Shown piece by piece: positions 16,278 to 24,893 of a stretch of DNA of 48,548 nt (the first letter of the stretch is position 1; each line of letters starts with the position of its first letter). A program made the position numbers and the translations under genes. The stretch is taken from the NCBI GenBank assembly GCA_045648165.1, contig JAZRNL010000029.1, positions 1-48,548 on the forward strand. The letters run 5' to 3'. The stretch comes from RGIG9115 sp045648165 (lineage in GTDB: Bacteria; Bacillota; Clostridia; UBA1381). The notes beneath the pieces are model-generated. The model ran no database searches and was not told the DNA's origin. It saw only the letters and a list, made by a program, of their open reading frames with translations.

Positions 16278-18186
16278 ATCGTCTTTCTTTGATAAGTCCG
16301 CTTCTGTATGCTTCATTTAGAGCTGCAAGATCTGAAACTTTTTGTCTTATAACAGCTCCGTCGTCTGTATCGTCTACAAGCATTCTTTTTTTCATTCGCT
16401 CAACCTCGCATATTTGGGGTATCTCATTAGTTTTCCATTCGTCGGGAGTATGCTTTGCGAAGGCCATATACCTGGAACTGAAAATGAATGTATAGCCTCC
16501 TATACCTGTTTTGGGTTGATATGCTTTGGAAATTCCACCGTCTATCATAAATAGAAGTCCGTCGCCCTTAACAGGGTTTTCTCCGGATTTTACGGGCACG
16601 TGACCGTTTATGATGTGACAGTTTTCGTCGAGAGAAAATTCCGTAAGGATTTTTTGGCAAATTTCTTTTCTTTCGATAAGGCTGTAGTAAGGGTTCATAT
16701 GCTCCTTCCACAAATTTTCGTCGTTTATAAAATATCGCTCAAAAGCTGCAAGCTTGCTCTTTCCGAAAAGGGGAGACTTCTCTCCGCACCACAAATACCA
16801 GAAAAAGTCCGTGCTTTTTGAATTTATTTCGTGGGAAGAAAAATATGCGGTTCGAACTGCATCGTTTATGTATTCAAGATATTTTTTTCCGCACATTTCT
16901 TCTGAGCCAAAGCTTACTTTTTCGAAATCTCCGTCCTTTGTAAGAGGTATACATCCATGATAAAGGAGATTTTTGTTATAAACGAGGAACATACTTCCTT
17001 TTTCGTATAAAAACCTTATATGCTTCTGAAGTCTGCTGCTATGCATAAAAGAAGCGGCAAGAGTATTCATAAGGTTCTCTTCGTCGGGAGTAAGTTTAAG
17101 AGGGTTGGAAGGGTCAACTGTCGGGAGATTAAAATTGCTGAGCGAATAAATTTTACCATCAATTTCCACTGTGTTGTTTTCAAAATTAACACGGGAGAGA
17201 ACGTCTCTGCTATCCATTCCGTACTCAGGATGGCGTTTGTAAAGTTTTCCTTCCAACTTAAATTGAATTACAGCGATTGCTTTGTGCATCTTAGCTGCAA
17301 GCTCGGTGCGTACTCTGTCATATTTGCTCTCGTCCAGGAGATGAGGGATGAAGGGAAGGCAGTCGTCGTCTTTATATGTTTCGGATGCAAACATAGAAAG
17401 GGGACGAAGATTAATTCCATAACCATCTTCAAGGCAGTCGAAGTTGTTGTAACTTATGCCTGTTCGGATTACACTTGCAATACATGTAAGATTGCCCGAT
17501 GCGGCGCCCATCCATGCAATATCGTGGTTTCCCCACTGAATATCCACGTCGTGGAAGCTCATAAGTTCATCCATTATAAGGTCTGCCCGCGGCCCTCTGT
17601 CGAATATATCTCCTATAATATGAAGTCTGTCAACTGAAATATCACGTATCATCTTGCAAAGTGACACCATGAACTCACGGGCAACTCCTGCTGCAAGTAT
17701 TGCCTGGATAATACGTCTGAAATGAAGCTCCTTATTAGTTCCCCTGAAATACAAAAATTCGTCGATAGTCTGGGCAAATTCCCGGGGGATTTTTTTGTTT
17801 ATTCTGGATATTGTATACTTTCCTGCAAAATCTCGGAAAAGCTCGATTAGTACAGATACCTTCAGCCTGAACCATTCATGGAATTCCGGACCGTCGGGAA
17901 TAGTTTTAAGAACATTTTCCGGTTCGTATACAAGTACAGCCAGTGCTTTTCTGTCGTTCTCGGTCATTGACTGGTAAAACAGTTCATCAATACGCATTTT
18001 GATTACGCCGGATGCACTTTTCAGCTGATATATAAAAGCCTTATGCTCGCCATGGAGGTCGCTGAAAAAATATTCTGTGCCTTTGGGCATCCCTGCAACT
18101 GTAAGCAGATTTATTATTTCTGCAGAAGCAGAGTCGATGTTTGGATAACTGTCTGAAAGTAGTTTCAGGTAATGAAGATCAAGCAT
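16276..18186 (-). CDS. fbp: Fructose-1,6-bisphosphatase class III
   Basis: 636 residues, the large Firmicutes-type FBPase, unrelated to class I or II. It removes the 1-phosphate of fructose-1,6-bisphosphate in gluconeogenesis. The metallophosphoesterase-like core shows FFSDLHGEHKAF (about 40-52), HIIGDIFDRGPRADLI (about 190-205) and IQWGNHDIAWMGA (about 215-228). IINGHVPVK appears near residue 535, then a C-terminal YMAFAKHTP region. GAAAGGAG lies 7 bp before the ATG. ctpA ends 12 bp upstream, so the two genes are probably co-transcribed. Confidence 0.96.
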   Translation of the reverse strand: MLDLHYLKLLSDSYPNIDSASAEIINLLTVAGMPKGTEYFFSDLHGEHKAFIYQLKSASGVIKMRIDELFYQSMTENDRKALAVLVYEPENVLKTIPDGPEFHEWFRLKVSVLIELFRDFAGKYTISRINKKIPREFAQTIDEFLYFRGTNKELHFRRIIQAILAAGVAREFMVSLCKMIRDISVDRLHIIGDIFDRGPRADLIMDELMSFHDVDIQWGNHDIAWMGAASGNLTCIASVIRTGISYNNFDCLEDGYGINLRPLSMFASETYKDDDCLPFIPHLLDESKYDRVRTELAAKMHKAIAVIQFKLEGKLYKRHPEYGMDSRDVLSRVNFENNTVEIDGKIYSLSNFNLPTVDPSNPLKLTPDEENLMNTLAASFMHSSRLQKHIRFLYEKGSMFLVYNKNLLYHGCIPLTKDGDFEKVSFGSEEMCGKKYLEYINDAVRTAYFSSHEINSKSTDFFWYLWCGEKSPLFGKSKLAAFERYFINDENLWKEHMNPYYSLIERKEICQKILTEFSLDENCHIINGHVPVKSGENPVKGDGLLFMIDGGISKAYQPKTGIGGYTFIFSSRYMAFAKHTPDEWKTNEIPQICEVERMKKRMLVDDTDDGAVIRQKVSDLAALNEAYRSGLIKERR

Positions 18187-18198
18187 TATAAGCTCCTT

Positions 18199-19398
18199 TC
18201 ACTGTTTTTTTAAATAATCAATTGCTGTTTGCAGCTGAACGTCCTTGCTTTGTGGTATGGAAGTGACGGGCATATTCTTCAGCTCCTCCGGAAGTTCGGA
18301 TACAATATCCGGTGCAATTCCTTTTTCGTGTACACAAGTACCGCCGGGGGTAAAGTATTTGGCTACTGTAACTACCATTCCCGAACCGTCTCCGAAGGGG
18401 TATATAGCTTGCATAACACCTTTACCATAGGTATTTGTGCCGATTATTTCAGCTTTGTCATAATCCTTCAAAGCCCCGGTAAGCAGCTCTGAAGCACTGG
18501 CTGAGTTGCCGTTAACAAGAACTGCTATAGGTATGTTAAGTTCGTTTTTGTCCGATTTGAGTTCCTCGCGGTTTCCATACTTATCTTCAGTATACATTAT
18601 AAGCCCTTCCGGAACAATCATATCAATTATCTCGCTTACGGACCCCAGATCGCCGCCTCCGTTATCACGAAGGTCGATTATAAGCTTTTTCATTCCTTTT
18701 TTTGTAAGCTTTTCAAGGGCATCCTTAAATTCTTCGTCTGTTGACTTTTCGCCTTCTTTGGAAGCTATGTTAAAAGCAGAAATTCTGATTAATCCTATAT
18801 TCCCGTCTTGTATGGAATAAGTAATGGTTTTTTGATGAATTCTTTTTCTTACAAGTGTAAGTTCCATTTCTTTGTTCTTACGACGGATTGTAATATTAAC
18901 AGCGGTGTTTTCAGGGTCGATCAGGTCTGTTCCTTTGATGCGGGAGACGGCTTCATTCATTTGTGAGCCTGTGTAACGGTCATCTTCTACCCCGATAATA
19001 ATATCTCCGGGCAATAAACCTGCTTCTTTACCGGGTGAGTTATCCATAACAGAGGTAACTTCTATTTCGTCTGTTTCTTTATTCCAGACAACAGTTATAC
19101 CTATGCCTATAAAATCGCCGGCATTATCATCGGTATACTGAGAGAACTGTTGCTTATTATAATAAACTGTGTAGGGGTCCTCAAGCCCCATGGTCATTCC
19201 AAGGGCGGCATAGTCTGCCAGAGATTGGATGTCATAGTCGTATAAAAAATTATCGTTGAGTACACTTTCAACGCCTGCTACTTTTGTGTATAAATCTCTA
19301 TGTACGAATATATCGTACAGACCTCTGAAGCACCATGCAGTACTTCCTGCGATTGCGGCGGCTATGACTGCAGATATTGCTGCTGCTTTTTTGCTCAA
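18199..19398 (-). CDS. ctpA: C-terminal processing protease, S41 family
   Basis: About 399 residues. A single N-terminal hydrophobic segment (about 5-28) anchors it outside the membrane. A PDZ domain follows at about 85-180 (DNSPGKEAGLLPGDIIIGV). The S41 core has RDNGGGDLGSV, then the catalytic Ser in NGNSASASELLTGAL and the Lys in GTNTYGKGVMQ. These proteases trim C-termini of exported proteins. The frame extends to a GTG at 19407, but AAAGGAG at 19415-19409 is one base from that GTG and ten from the TTG at 19398, so TTG is chosen. Confidence 0.92.
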   Translation of the reverse strand: MSKKAAAISAVIAAAIAGSTAWCFRGLYDIFVHRDLYTKVAGVESVLNDNFLYDYDIQSLADYAALGMTMGLEDPYTVYYNKQQFSQYTDDNAGDFIGIGITVVWNKETDEIEVTSVMDNSPGKEAGLLPGDIIIGVEDDRYTGSQMNEAVSRIKGTDLIDPENTAVNITIRRKNKEMELTLVRKRIHQKTITYSIQDGNIGLIRISAFNIASKEGEKSTDEEFKDALEKLTKKGMKKLIIDLRDNGGGDLGSVSEIIDMIVPEGLIMYTEDKYGNREELKSDKNELNIPIAVLVNGNSASASELLTGALKDYDKAEIIGTNTYGKGVMQAIYPFGDGSGMVVTVAKYFTPGGTCVHEKGIAPDIVSELPEELKNMPVTSIPQSKDVQLQTAIDYLKKQ

Positions 19399-19454
19399 AT
19401 TGAACACGCTCCTTTACCACGCGAAAAAGTCGATTTCATACGTCAAAATGAAGT

Positions 19455-19491
19455 AAATTAAACAGGCTGCCCTGAAAATCAAGACAGCCTG
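19455..19491 (-). terminator. Terminator of the CdaR-type regulator gene
   Basis: On the minus strand a 12-bp stem with two G-U pairs between 19491-19480 and 19474-19463, followed by TTTAATTT. It separates the regulator from ctpA. Confidence 0.65.
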
Positions 19492-19496
19492 CATTT

Positions 19497-20582
19497 TCAT
19501 ATTTTCATTGAATCTGAAGCAAGATATTTGTGAACCATCATTGCAACCTTGAACACAATGGCTTGATCGAATTTTCTAAGGTCTAAGCCGGTCAGCTTAT
19601 AAATCTTTTCAAGTCTGTAAACAAGAGTGTTTCTATGAACGAACAACTGTCGTGAAGTTTCGCTTACATTAAGGTCGTTTTCAAAGAATTTGTTTATTGT
19701 CAATATGGTTTCTTCATCAAGAGATGCAATATCGCCTTTTTTGAATACTTCTTGGAGGAAGAGTTCGCAAAGCTTGATGGGAAGCTGGTATATAAGACGT
19801 CCGATTCCTAAATTGTCGTAATTTAAAATATATTTGTCTTCCTCAAATACTTTGCCAACTTCAAGAGCGATTTGGGCTTCTTTGTAGCAGCTGTTGAGTT
19901 CGTCAAGAGTTGCAGCGATTGTACCTACACCAACGAGAGTGTTAAGGAATGTTTCACCGTTAACTGTATCAACGATAGACTGGGCAATCTGCTGAAGTTC
20001 TTCTTCTGTGGGAGTCTGATGCATTTCTTTTATTAGAACCACATTTGCACTGTCAATGCTGATTACAAAATCGTGCTCTTTATCGGGGTACATATTGCGT
20101 ACAACTTCATAAATTCCATTTTCCATTCTGTCGTTTGCTTTAATATAGAATACTGCACGGGGAATGTCTACTTCAACGTGAAGCTCTCTTGCTTTTTGAT
20201 GAAGGTCAAAAGCAAGCAAATTATCGAATATAATGTTCTGCATAAACATGGTCTTGTCGTACTTTTCATCATAGTAGTGACGTACATTGTTGGCTGCTAC
20301 AACCACAGCAGAGCAACATACCTTTGACACTTCATCGGTACCTTCAACATATACAATATATTCAGAATAAGGCTTGTTAGAAAGAACCTTTACAGTGTAT
20401 CCGTCCTTAAAAAGAATTTTATCACTGTTGGAAACTGCGTATACAAGATCCTCAATAACTTCAGTTCTTGGTTCAACTCCGGTTGAGGCGAGAATAAGCC
20501 CCTGAGTATCTGCTATACCAAATCTTTTGGGGAATACATCAGCCATCTGAGTGATAATATTCTGAAACGCCTTGCTTATCAT
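19497..20582 (-). CDS. CdaR/PucR family transcriptional regulator
   Basis: 361 residues. The N-terminal sensor (about 1-130) resembles the putative sugar-diacid recognition domain (MISKAFQNIITQMADVFPKR, then a GL.LASTG-like strand). A GGDEF-like degenerate middle is followed by a C-terminal PucR-type HTH of about 60 residues (FFENDLNVSETSRQLFVHRNTLVYRLEKI..LTGLDLR). E. coli CdaR activates sugar-diacid use; here no such genes are near, so the signal is unknown. GGGAGGAA precedes the ATG. The promoter carries a palindrome over its -10, consistent with autoregulation. Confidence 0.85.
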   Translation of the reverse strand: MISKAFQNIITQMADVFPKRFGIADTQGLILASTGVEPRTEVIEDLVYAVSNSDKILFKDGYTVKVLSNKPYSEYIVYVEGTDEVSKVCCSAVVVAANNVRHYYDEKYDKTMFMQNIIFDNLLAFDLHQKARELHVEVDIPRAVFYIKANDRMENGIYEVVRNMYPDKEHDFVISIDSANVVLIKEMHQTPTEEELQQIAQSIVDTVNGETFLNTLVGVGTIAATLDELNSCYKEAQIALEVGKVFEEDKYILNYDNLGIGRLIYQLPIKLCELFLQEVFKKGDIASLDEETILTINKFFENDLNVSETSRQLFVHRNTLVYRLEKIYKLTGLDLRKFDQAIVFKVAMMVHKYLASDSMKI

Positions 20583-20630
20583 TTAAACATTCCTCCCGCG
20601 TAAATTAATAATATACGTACTTATTAAATA

Positions 20631-20659
20631 AGTATACATCAAGTTCTCTTGTTTTGCAA
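20631..20659 (-). promoter_or_regulatory. Promoter of the CdaR-type gene with overlapping palindrome
   Basis: On the minus strand TTGCAA (20659-20654), 17-bp spacer, TATACT (20636-20631). An exact inverted repeat TACTTATT-A-AATAAGTA spans 20618-20634, overlapping the -10 and the start site, a position suited to repression. Confidence 0.6.
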
Positions 20660-20747
20660 GGCTTTTTTTAAAAAATATATGAAATATTTGAAAAAAAAAC
20701 ATAAAATTATGGTAAATTTAATGGGTTTTGACTAAAAATTCGGCGTT

Positions 20748-21518
20748 TTACACATATTTTCGCATCTGCTTGAGTGCACTTTTTTCAAGTCTTGATACCT
20801 GAGCCTGACTTATACCTATTTCGTTTGCAACTTCCATTTGTGTTCTGCCCTGAAAAAAACGCAGACTCAGAATATGCTTTTCCCGTTCGTCCAGATGCTT
20901 CATGGCTTCATTTATGGCTATGTTCTCAAGCCAGCTTTCATCACTGTTTTTTTCATCTTTTACCTGATCCATTACATATATAGCCTCTCCGCCGTCGTGA
21001 TAAATCGGCTCAAAGAGGGAAACGGGCGCAGATATTGCATCCAGAGCAAAAACAACATCTCGTTTGGGGAGATTAAGCTCTTTTGCAACCTCTGCCACGG
21101 TAGGCTCACGAGAGTTTAAGTTTATGAGCTTTTCCTTTACCTGCAGTGCTTTATAGGCTATATCCTTAAGGGAACGCGAAACCCGTATAGAATTGTTATC
21201 CCGGAGATATCTTCTTATCTCGCCTATAATCATCGGAACTGCATATGTGGAGAATTGAACGTTCTGTGAAAGGTCAAAGTTATCTATTGCCTTTATAAGC
21301 CCTATGCATCCCACCTGAAATAAATCGTCGGGGTTTTCACCCCTGTTAGAAAATCTTTGTATTACACTTAAGACCAGGCGGAGATTTCCATGCACAAATT
21401 TCTCTCTTGCCTCAGCGTTACCTTTTTCTATTTCCAAAAAAAGCTTTTCTTTTTCTTCTCTTGACAATACGGGAAGCTTAGAAGTGTTTATCCCGCATAT
21501 TTCAACTTTGTTAATCAT
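20748..21518 (-). CDS. sigG: RNA polymerase sporulation sigma factor G
   Basis: 256 residues, the late forespore sigma factor. Sequence follows SigG closely from KVEICGINTSKLPVL through region 2 (DLFQVGCIGLIKAIDNFDLS, QFSTYAVPMIIGEIRRYLRD) and region 3 (VSRSLKDIAYKALQV) to region 4 (GRTQMEVANEIGISQAQVSR). The frame runs further upstream, but GAGGAGGG eight bases before the ATG at 21518 and the family N-terminus fix the start. In Bacillus and Clostridium sigG lies after spoIIGA-sigE; here it stands apart, between a CdaR-type gene and divergent prfA. A candidate SigF promoter and two leader hairpins lie upstream. Confidence 0.97.
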   Translation of the reverse strand: MINKVEICGINTSKLPVLSREEKEKLFLEIEKGNAEAREKFVHGNLRLVLSVIQRFSNRGENPDDLFQVGCIGLIKAIDNFDLSQNVQFSTYAVPMIIGEIRRYLRDNNSIRVSRSLKDIAYKALQVKEKLINLNSREPTVAEVAKELNLPKRDVVFALDAISAPVSLFEPIYHDGGEAIYVMDQVKDEKNSDESWLENIAINEAMKHLDEREKHILSLRFFQGRTQMEVANEIGISQAQVSRLEKSALKQMRKYV

Positions 21519-21537
21519 ATAAATTCCCTCCTCTGTT

Positions 21538-21569
21538 TCACCATTTGGTGACTCGCCCCTTGAAAGGGG
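21538..21569 (-). promoter_or_regulatory. Paired hairpins just upstream of the sigG ribosome binding site
   Basis: Two exact inverted repeats lie in the sigG leader: 21538-21551 (TCACCA/TGGTGA, 2-nt loop) and 21556-21569 (CCCCTT/AAGGGG, 2-nt loop). The first ends only a few bases from the RBS at 21526-21533. They could shield or stabilise the leader; two-base loops are tight, so a DNA operator is also possible. Confidence 0.35.
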
Positions 21570-21648
21570 TATGTAAAAAGGAGAAGTGTTTATAAACAAA
21601 CAGAGGGTAAAATTTTTTTAAAACGTGAGTATGTTTTATCTATGCTTT

Positions 21649-21678
21649 GATTGTTTCCTGTAATGGGATTTTTTATAC
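21649..21678 (-). promoter_or_regulatory. Candidate SigF-type promoter of sigG
   Basis: On the minus strand GTATA (21678-21674), 15-bp spacer, GGAAACAATC (21658-21649). The -35 matches the SigF consensus and the -10 matches at most positions. SigF is the known activator of spoIIIG (sigG) in Bacillus. The start would lie about 125 bp before the gene. Confidence 0.4.
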
Positions 21679-21766
21679 ATTGTTTTATCTGCAAATGAAT
21701 GTTCGGATATTAAGATGCTTATTATACAAAAACATATGTTTTTGAGGAAAAAATCTTTCAAATGTG

Positions 21767-21795
21767 TTGACTTTAGATTGATTTTTTGGTAAAAT
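21767..21795 (+). promoter_or_regulatory. Sigma-A promoter of the prfA operon
   Basis: TTGACT (21767-21772), 17-bp spacer, TAAAAT (21790-21795), with a start site about 30 bp before prfA. A perfect 18-bp palindrome (21727-21744) lies just upstream. Confidence 0.7.
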
Positions 21796-21832
21796 TATAA
21801 TACCTATTTTTGTACATTAAGGGAGATAATCT

Positions 21833-22903
21833 ATGTTTGATAAGCTCGAAGCTCTTGAAGAACGGTTTGGGGTTCTGGCAGAAAAAATAAGTGACCCTGA
21901 AGTAATTGCCGATCAGGAAACCTGGCGAAAGCTTTGTAAAGACCATTCTGATATAGCACCTATAATAGATAAATACAAAGAATATAAATCTGCAAAGCAA
22001 ACTATTGCAGATGATAAGGAAATGCTGGCAGAGGGAGTTGAGAAGGAGCTTGAAGAGATGGTTCGGGAAGAGCTTTCCGAAACCGAGAAGCTTCTTGAAA
22101 AAATCAGTGACGAACTAAAAATACTTCTTCTGCCGAAAGACCCTAATGATGAAAAGAATGTTATTATGGAAATTAGGGGAGGTACAGGCGGCGATGAGGC
22201 GGCGCTTTTTGCGGCAGACCTTATGAGAATGTATTCTATGTATGCCGAAACAAGGCGTTGGAAAATTGAAATACTAAGCTCAAACCCCACTGATATCGGC
22301 GGTTATAAGGAAGTGTGTTTTTCAGTGGAGGGAGCAGGAGCTTACAGCAGGCTGAAGTTTGAAAGCGGTGTACACCGGGTTCAAAGAGTCCCTGCCACAG
22401 AGTCTGGCGGAAGAATTCACACCTCAGCAGTTACAGTGGCTGTTTTGCCTGAAGTTGAAGAAGTTGAAGTAGAAATAAACCAGAATGACTTGCGTATTGA
22501 TGTTTTCCGTGCCGGCGGCCCAGGAGGTCAGTGCGTTAACACCACCGATTCTGCTGTGCGTATAACTCATATGCCCACAGGCATTGTAGTTTCCTGCCAG
22601 GATGAAAAATCTCAGCACAAAAATAAAGACAAAGCTATGAAAATTCTTCGCTCGAGAATTTACGAGGTTATGGAGGCGGAGCGCCACCGGGAAATTGCAG
22701 ACGAGCGTAAATCCCAGGTTGGCTCAGGTGACAGAAGTGAGAGAATACGAACCTATAACTTCCCCCAGGGAAGAGTTACAGATCACCGTATAAATCTTAC
22801 TTTGTACAAGCTTGAACAGTTCCTGAACGGAAGTATCGACGAAATAGTTGATTCTCTTATTACCGCAGATCAGAGCGAAAAGCTTGCAAATACAGACAAT
22901 TAA
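21833..22903 (+). CDS. prfA: Peptide chain release factor 1
   Basis: 356 residues, normal RF1 length. It recognises UAA and UAG and triggers peptide release. The N-terminal helical domain starts MFDKLEALEERFG. The PCRF domain includes EIRGGTGGDEAALFAADL. The catalytic GGQ (about residues 230-232) lies in FRAGGPGGQCVNTTDSA. The RF1-type recognition region and TYNFPQGRVTDHRINLTLY follow. prmC, the methyltransferase for GGQ often next to prfA, is not adjacent; an unknown membrane protein gene follows after 34 bp. Confidence 0.97.
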   Translation: MFDKLEALEERFGVLAEKISDPEVIADQETWRKLCKDHSDIAPIIDKYKEYKSAKQTIADDKEMLAEGVEKELEEMVREELSETEKLLEKISDELKILLLPKDPNDEKNVIMEIRGGTGGDEAALFAADLMRMYSMYAETRRWKIEILSSNPTDIGGYKEVCFSVEGAGAYSRLKFESGVHRVQRVPATESGGRIHTSAVTVAVLPEVEEVEVEINQNDLRIDVFRAGGPGGQCVNTTDSAVRITHMPTGIVVSCQDEKSQHKNKDKAMKILRSRIYEVMEAERHREIADERKSQVGSGDRSERIRTYNFPQGRVTDHRINLTLYKLEQFLNGSIDEIVDSLITADQSEKLANTDN

Positions 22904-22937
22904 AATATTATGTTTTTAACATGGGAAAGATTGATTT

Positions 22938-23462
22938 ATGAAAAAATGGCATAAATGGCTTATAACTGTATTGATTTTAATAAGTGCAGTTATAATTGCG
23001 TCGGTATGCGTGTACCACTATTATGCAAAAGATAAAATAGAAAAGGCTCTTGAAAAAGCACAGATAATTCTTCAGGACGAGAAATTAAGAAAAGAAGTTG
23101 AAAATTTTGCGGATGAAATGGTAGAGAACGGTGAACTGGACGGTTCTCAGCTTGAAGGGTATCTTGCATACAAAGAGGCCGAGGAAGCCAAAGCTTCGCT
23201 TGCACCAACTCAAAAGCCTGTTTCCTATACGGCTCCCACACCTGCGCCGAAAACTCTTATGGAGAGAGTAAAAGAAGAAATGACGGCGGAGGAATTTGCG
23301 TTTGCTATGAGTATTTATGGTAAGATAGATGTTAATTATTGTATAGCAAACTATTACACAAATAAGAAAGAAGTTAAAAAGTACATAAAAAGTGTTCTTA
23401 CAAGCAGCGAAATTTCACGCAGCCTTGAGATTTACGGAAAATATTCATACATTCTTAAATAG
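22938..23462 (+). CDS. Unknown membrane-anchored protein
   Basis: 174 residues not recognised. One N-terminal transmembrane segment (about 8-30, WLITVLILISAVIIASVCVYHYY) is followed by a charged, helix-prone stretch (about 33-90), a Pro/Thr-rich linker (SYTAPTPAPKT, about 96-106) and a C-terminal helical region of about 65 residues. That region has two similar units: 'MTAEEFAFAMSIYGKID' and 'LTSSEISRSLEIYGKYS'. With a short N-terminal cytoplasmic side, the bulk would be extracellular. It is spaced 34 bp after prfA and 12 bp before trmL, so it belongs to the operon. Confidence 0.65.
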   Translation: MKKWHKWLITVLILISAVIIASVCVYHYYAKDKIEKALEKAQIILQDEKLRKEVENFADEMVENGELDGSQLEGYLAYKEAEEAKASLAPTQKPVSYTAPTPAPKTLMERVKEEMTAEEFAFAMSIYGKIDVNYCIANYYTNKKEVKKYIKSVLTSSEISRSLEIYGKYSYILK

Positions 23463-23474
23463 GAGTGACTTATA

Positions 23475-23987
23475 ATGTTTAACATAGTGCTTGTTGAGCC
23501 GGAAATACCGCAGAACACGGGGAATATTGCCCGTACTTGTGCGGCAACCGGTTCGAAACTGCACATAATAAAGCCTATGGGCTTTGAAATAGACGACAAA
23601 AAGCTTAAAAGAGCAGGTCTTGATTATTGGCACCTTCTTGGTGTGAGATATTACGAAGGTCTTGAAGATTTCTTTGAAAAGAACCCTGATGCCAATTGTT
23701 ACTATGCATCAACAAAGGCGGTTAATACATATTCAGATGTAAAATACTCTGACGGTGATTATATCTTCTTCGGCAAGGAAACAAAAGGTCTGCCGGAGGA
23801 GCTGTTGTATAAAAATGAAAAAAGGTGCATAAGAATACCCATGATTGGAGAGGCAAGAAGTCTTAATCTTTCTAATGCGGTAGCAATTGTAACATATGAA
23901 GCCTTGAGGCAGAATTCGTTTTTCGAGTTAAAGAACAGGGGAGAGCTTACAAAATATTTGTGGAAAGGAAACGAAAATAATGGCTGA
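23475..23987 (+). CDS. trmL: tRNA (cytidine(34)-2'-O)-methyltransferase
   Basis: 170 residues, a single-domain SPOUT methyltransferase, which modifies the wobble base of tRNA-Leu isoacceptors in E. coli. It has the diagnostic start NIVLVEPEIPQNTGNIARTCAA, then LDYWHL, the SAM-knot strand FFGKETKGLPEELL (about 98-111) and IPMIGEARSLNLSNAVAIVTYE. Length is typical. The ATG follows AGGAGTGAC, and the end overlaps the DegV gene by 8 bp, so translation is coupled. Confidence 0.94.
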   Translation: MFNIVLVEPEIPQNTGNIARTCAATGSKLHIIKPMGFEIDDKKLKRAGLDYWHLLGVRYYEGLEDFFEKNPDANCYYASTKAVNTYSDVKYSDGDYIFFGKETKGLPEELLYKNEKRCIRIPMIGEARSLNLSNAVAIVTYEALRQNSFFELKNRGELTKYLWKGNENNG

Positions 23988-24843
23988 TATTAAAATTATA
24001 GTAGATTCATCTGCTGATATGCCGAAAGCATTAAGAGAGGAGAACGGAATAGGTCTTATACCTCTTCTCAGTCTTTTCGGAGAAAAATCCTACGTTATAG
24101 AAGAAGAGCTTTCAAACGGTGAATTCTATAAAATGCTGAATGAGTCAGGCATTTTGCCAAAAACAAGTCAGACTCCTTATGCTTCAATGTACGATATTCT
24201 TCTTAAGGAGAGCAGGGAACACGACACAGTTATTTACTTTACACTCTCATCTCTGGCAAGCGGACAAAATCATAGTGCACAGCTTGTTCGTGATGATATT
24301 ATTGAAAATGAAAATCCTGATGCTGATATCAGAATAGTTGATACAAAGTCATTTTCTGTTATCATAGGAAGGTCTGCTCTGGAAGCGGCAAAGTATGTTA
24401 AAGAAGGTAAAAGTGCCGACGAGGTTATAGACCTCACTCTGGAATATATGTCAAAGTGGCATGCTATGATGCTTGTAAGCGACCTTACATTTCTTGAAAA
24501 GGGCGGGCGTATGAGAAAAACAACTGCAGTTCTTGGAAGTTTGCTGGATATAAAGCCTGTTCTCACTGTTTCAAACGGACTTATAGAGGTTGAAGCAAAG
24601 CTCAGAGGCAAGAAAAAGCTTGCAAGAAAGCTTTGTGAGCTTGCGGCTGAATACGAAGGCTTTGATGAATCCGCCTGTGAATTTATCGTTGCTCACTCAG
24701 ATGAAGAAGCGGGAGATGAAATGGTAGAAGCTATAAAAGAAGAATTTGATGCATCAAATGGAATTTTTGTGGCAGAATTCGGACCTCTAATTGGGACAAA
24801 TACAGGAAACGGTGCATTTGCGATAGTGTTCAGAACGGTATAA
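23980..24843 (+). CDS. DegV family fatty-acid-binding protein
   Basis: 287 residues of the DegV/FakB family. These cytosolic proteins bind a fatty acid and present it to a FakA-type kinase. The signature IIVDSSADMP opens the protein, TSQTP follows near residue 60, then IRIVDTKSFSVIIGRSALEAA and FLEKGGRMRKTTAVLGSLLDIKPVL in the lipid-binding middle. It ends with the usual FGPLIGTNTGNGAFAIVF. No fakA is next to it, so partner and ligand are unassigned. It overlaps trmL by 8 bp. Confidence 0.93.
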   Translation: MADIKIIVDSSADMPKALREENGIGLIPLLSLFGEKSYVIEEELSNGEFYKMLNESGILPKTSQTPYASMYDILLKESREHDTVIYFTLSSLASGQNHSAQLVRDDIIENENPDADIRIVDTKSFSVIIGRSALEAAKYVKEGKSADEVIDLTLEYMSKWHAMMLVSDLTFLEKGGRMRKTTAVLGSLLDIKPVLTVSNGLIEVEAKLRGKKKLARKLCELAAEYEGFDESACEFIVAHSDEEAGDEMVEAIKEEFDASNGIFVAEFGPLIGTNTGNGAFAIVFRTV

Positions 24844-24893
24844 GTACAGCTTTAACATATGGATAACTTTGGAAACGGAGATGTTGATTATAA

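Noticed and set aside
17020..17637. A 205-codon plus-strand open frame inside fbp
   Set aside because: It lies entirely opposite the conserved fbp coding sequence and encodes no recognisable motif.
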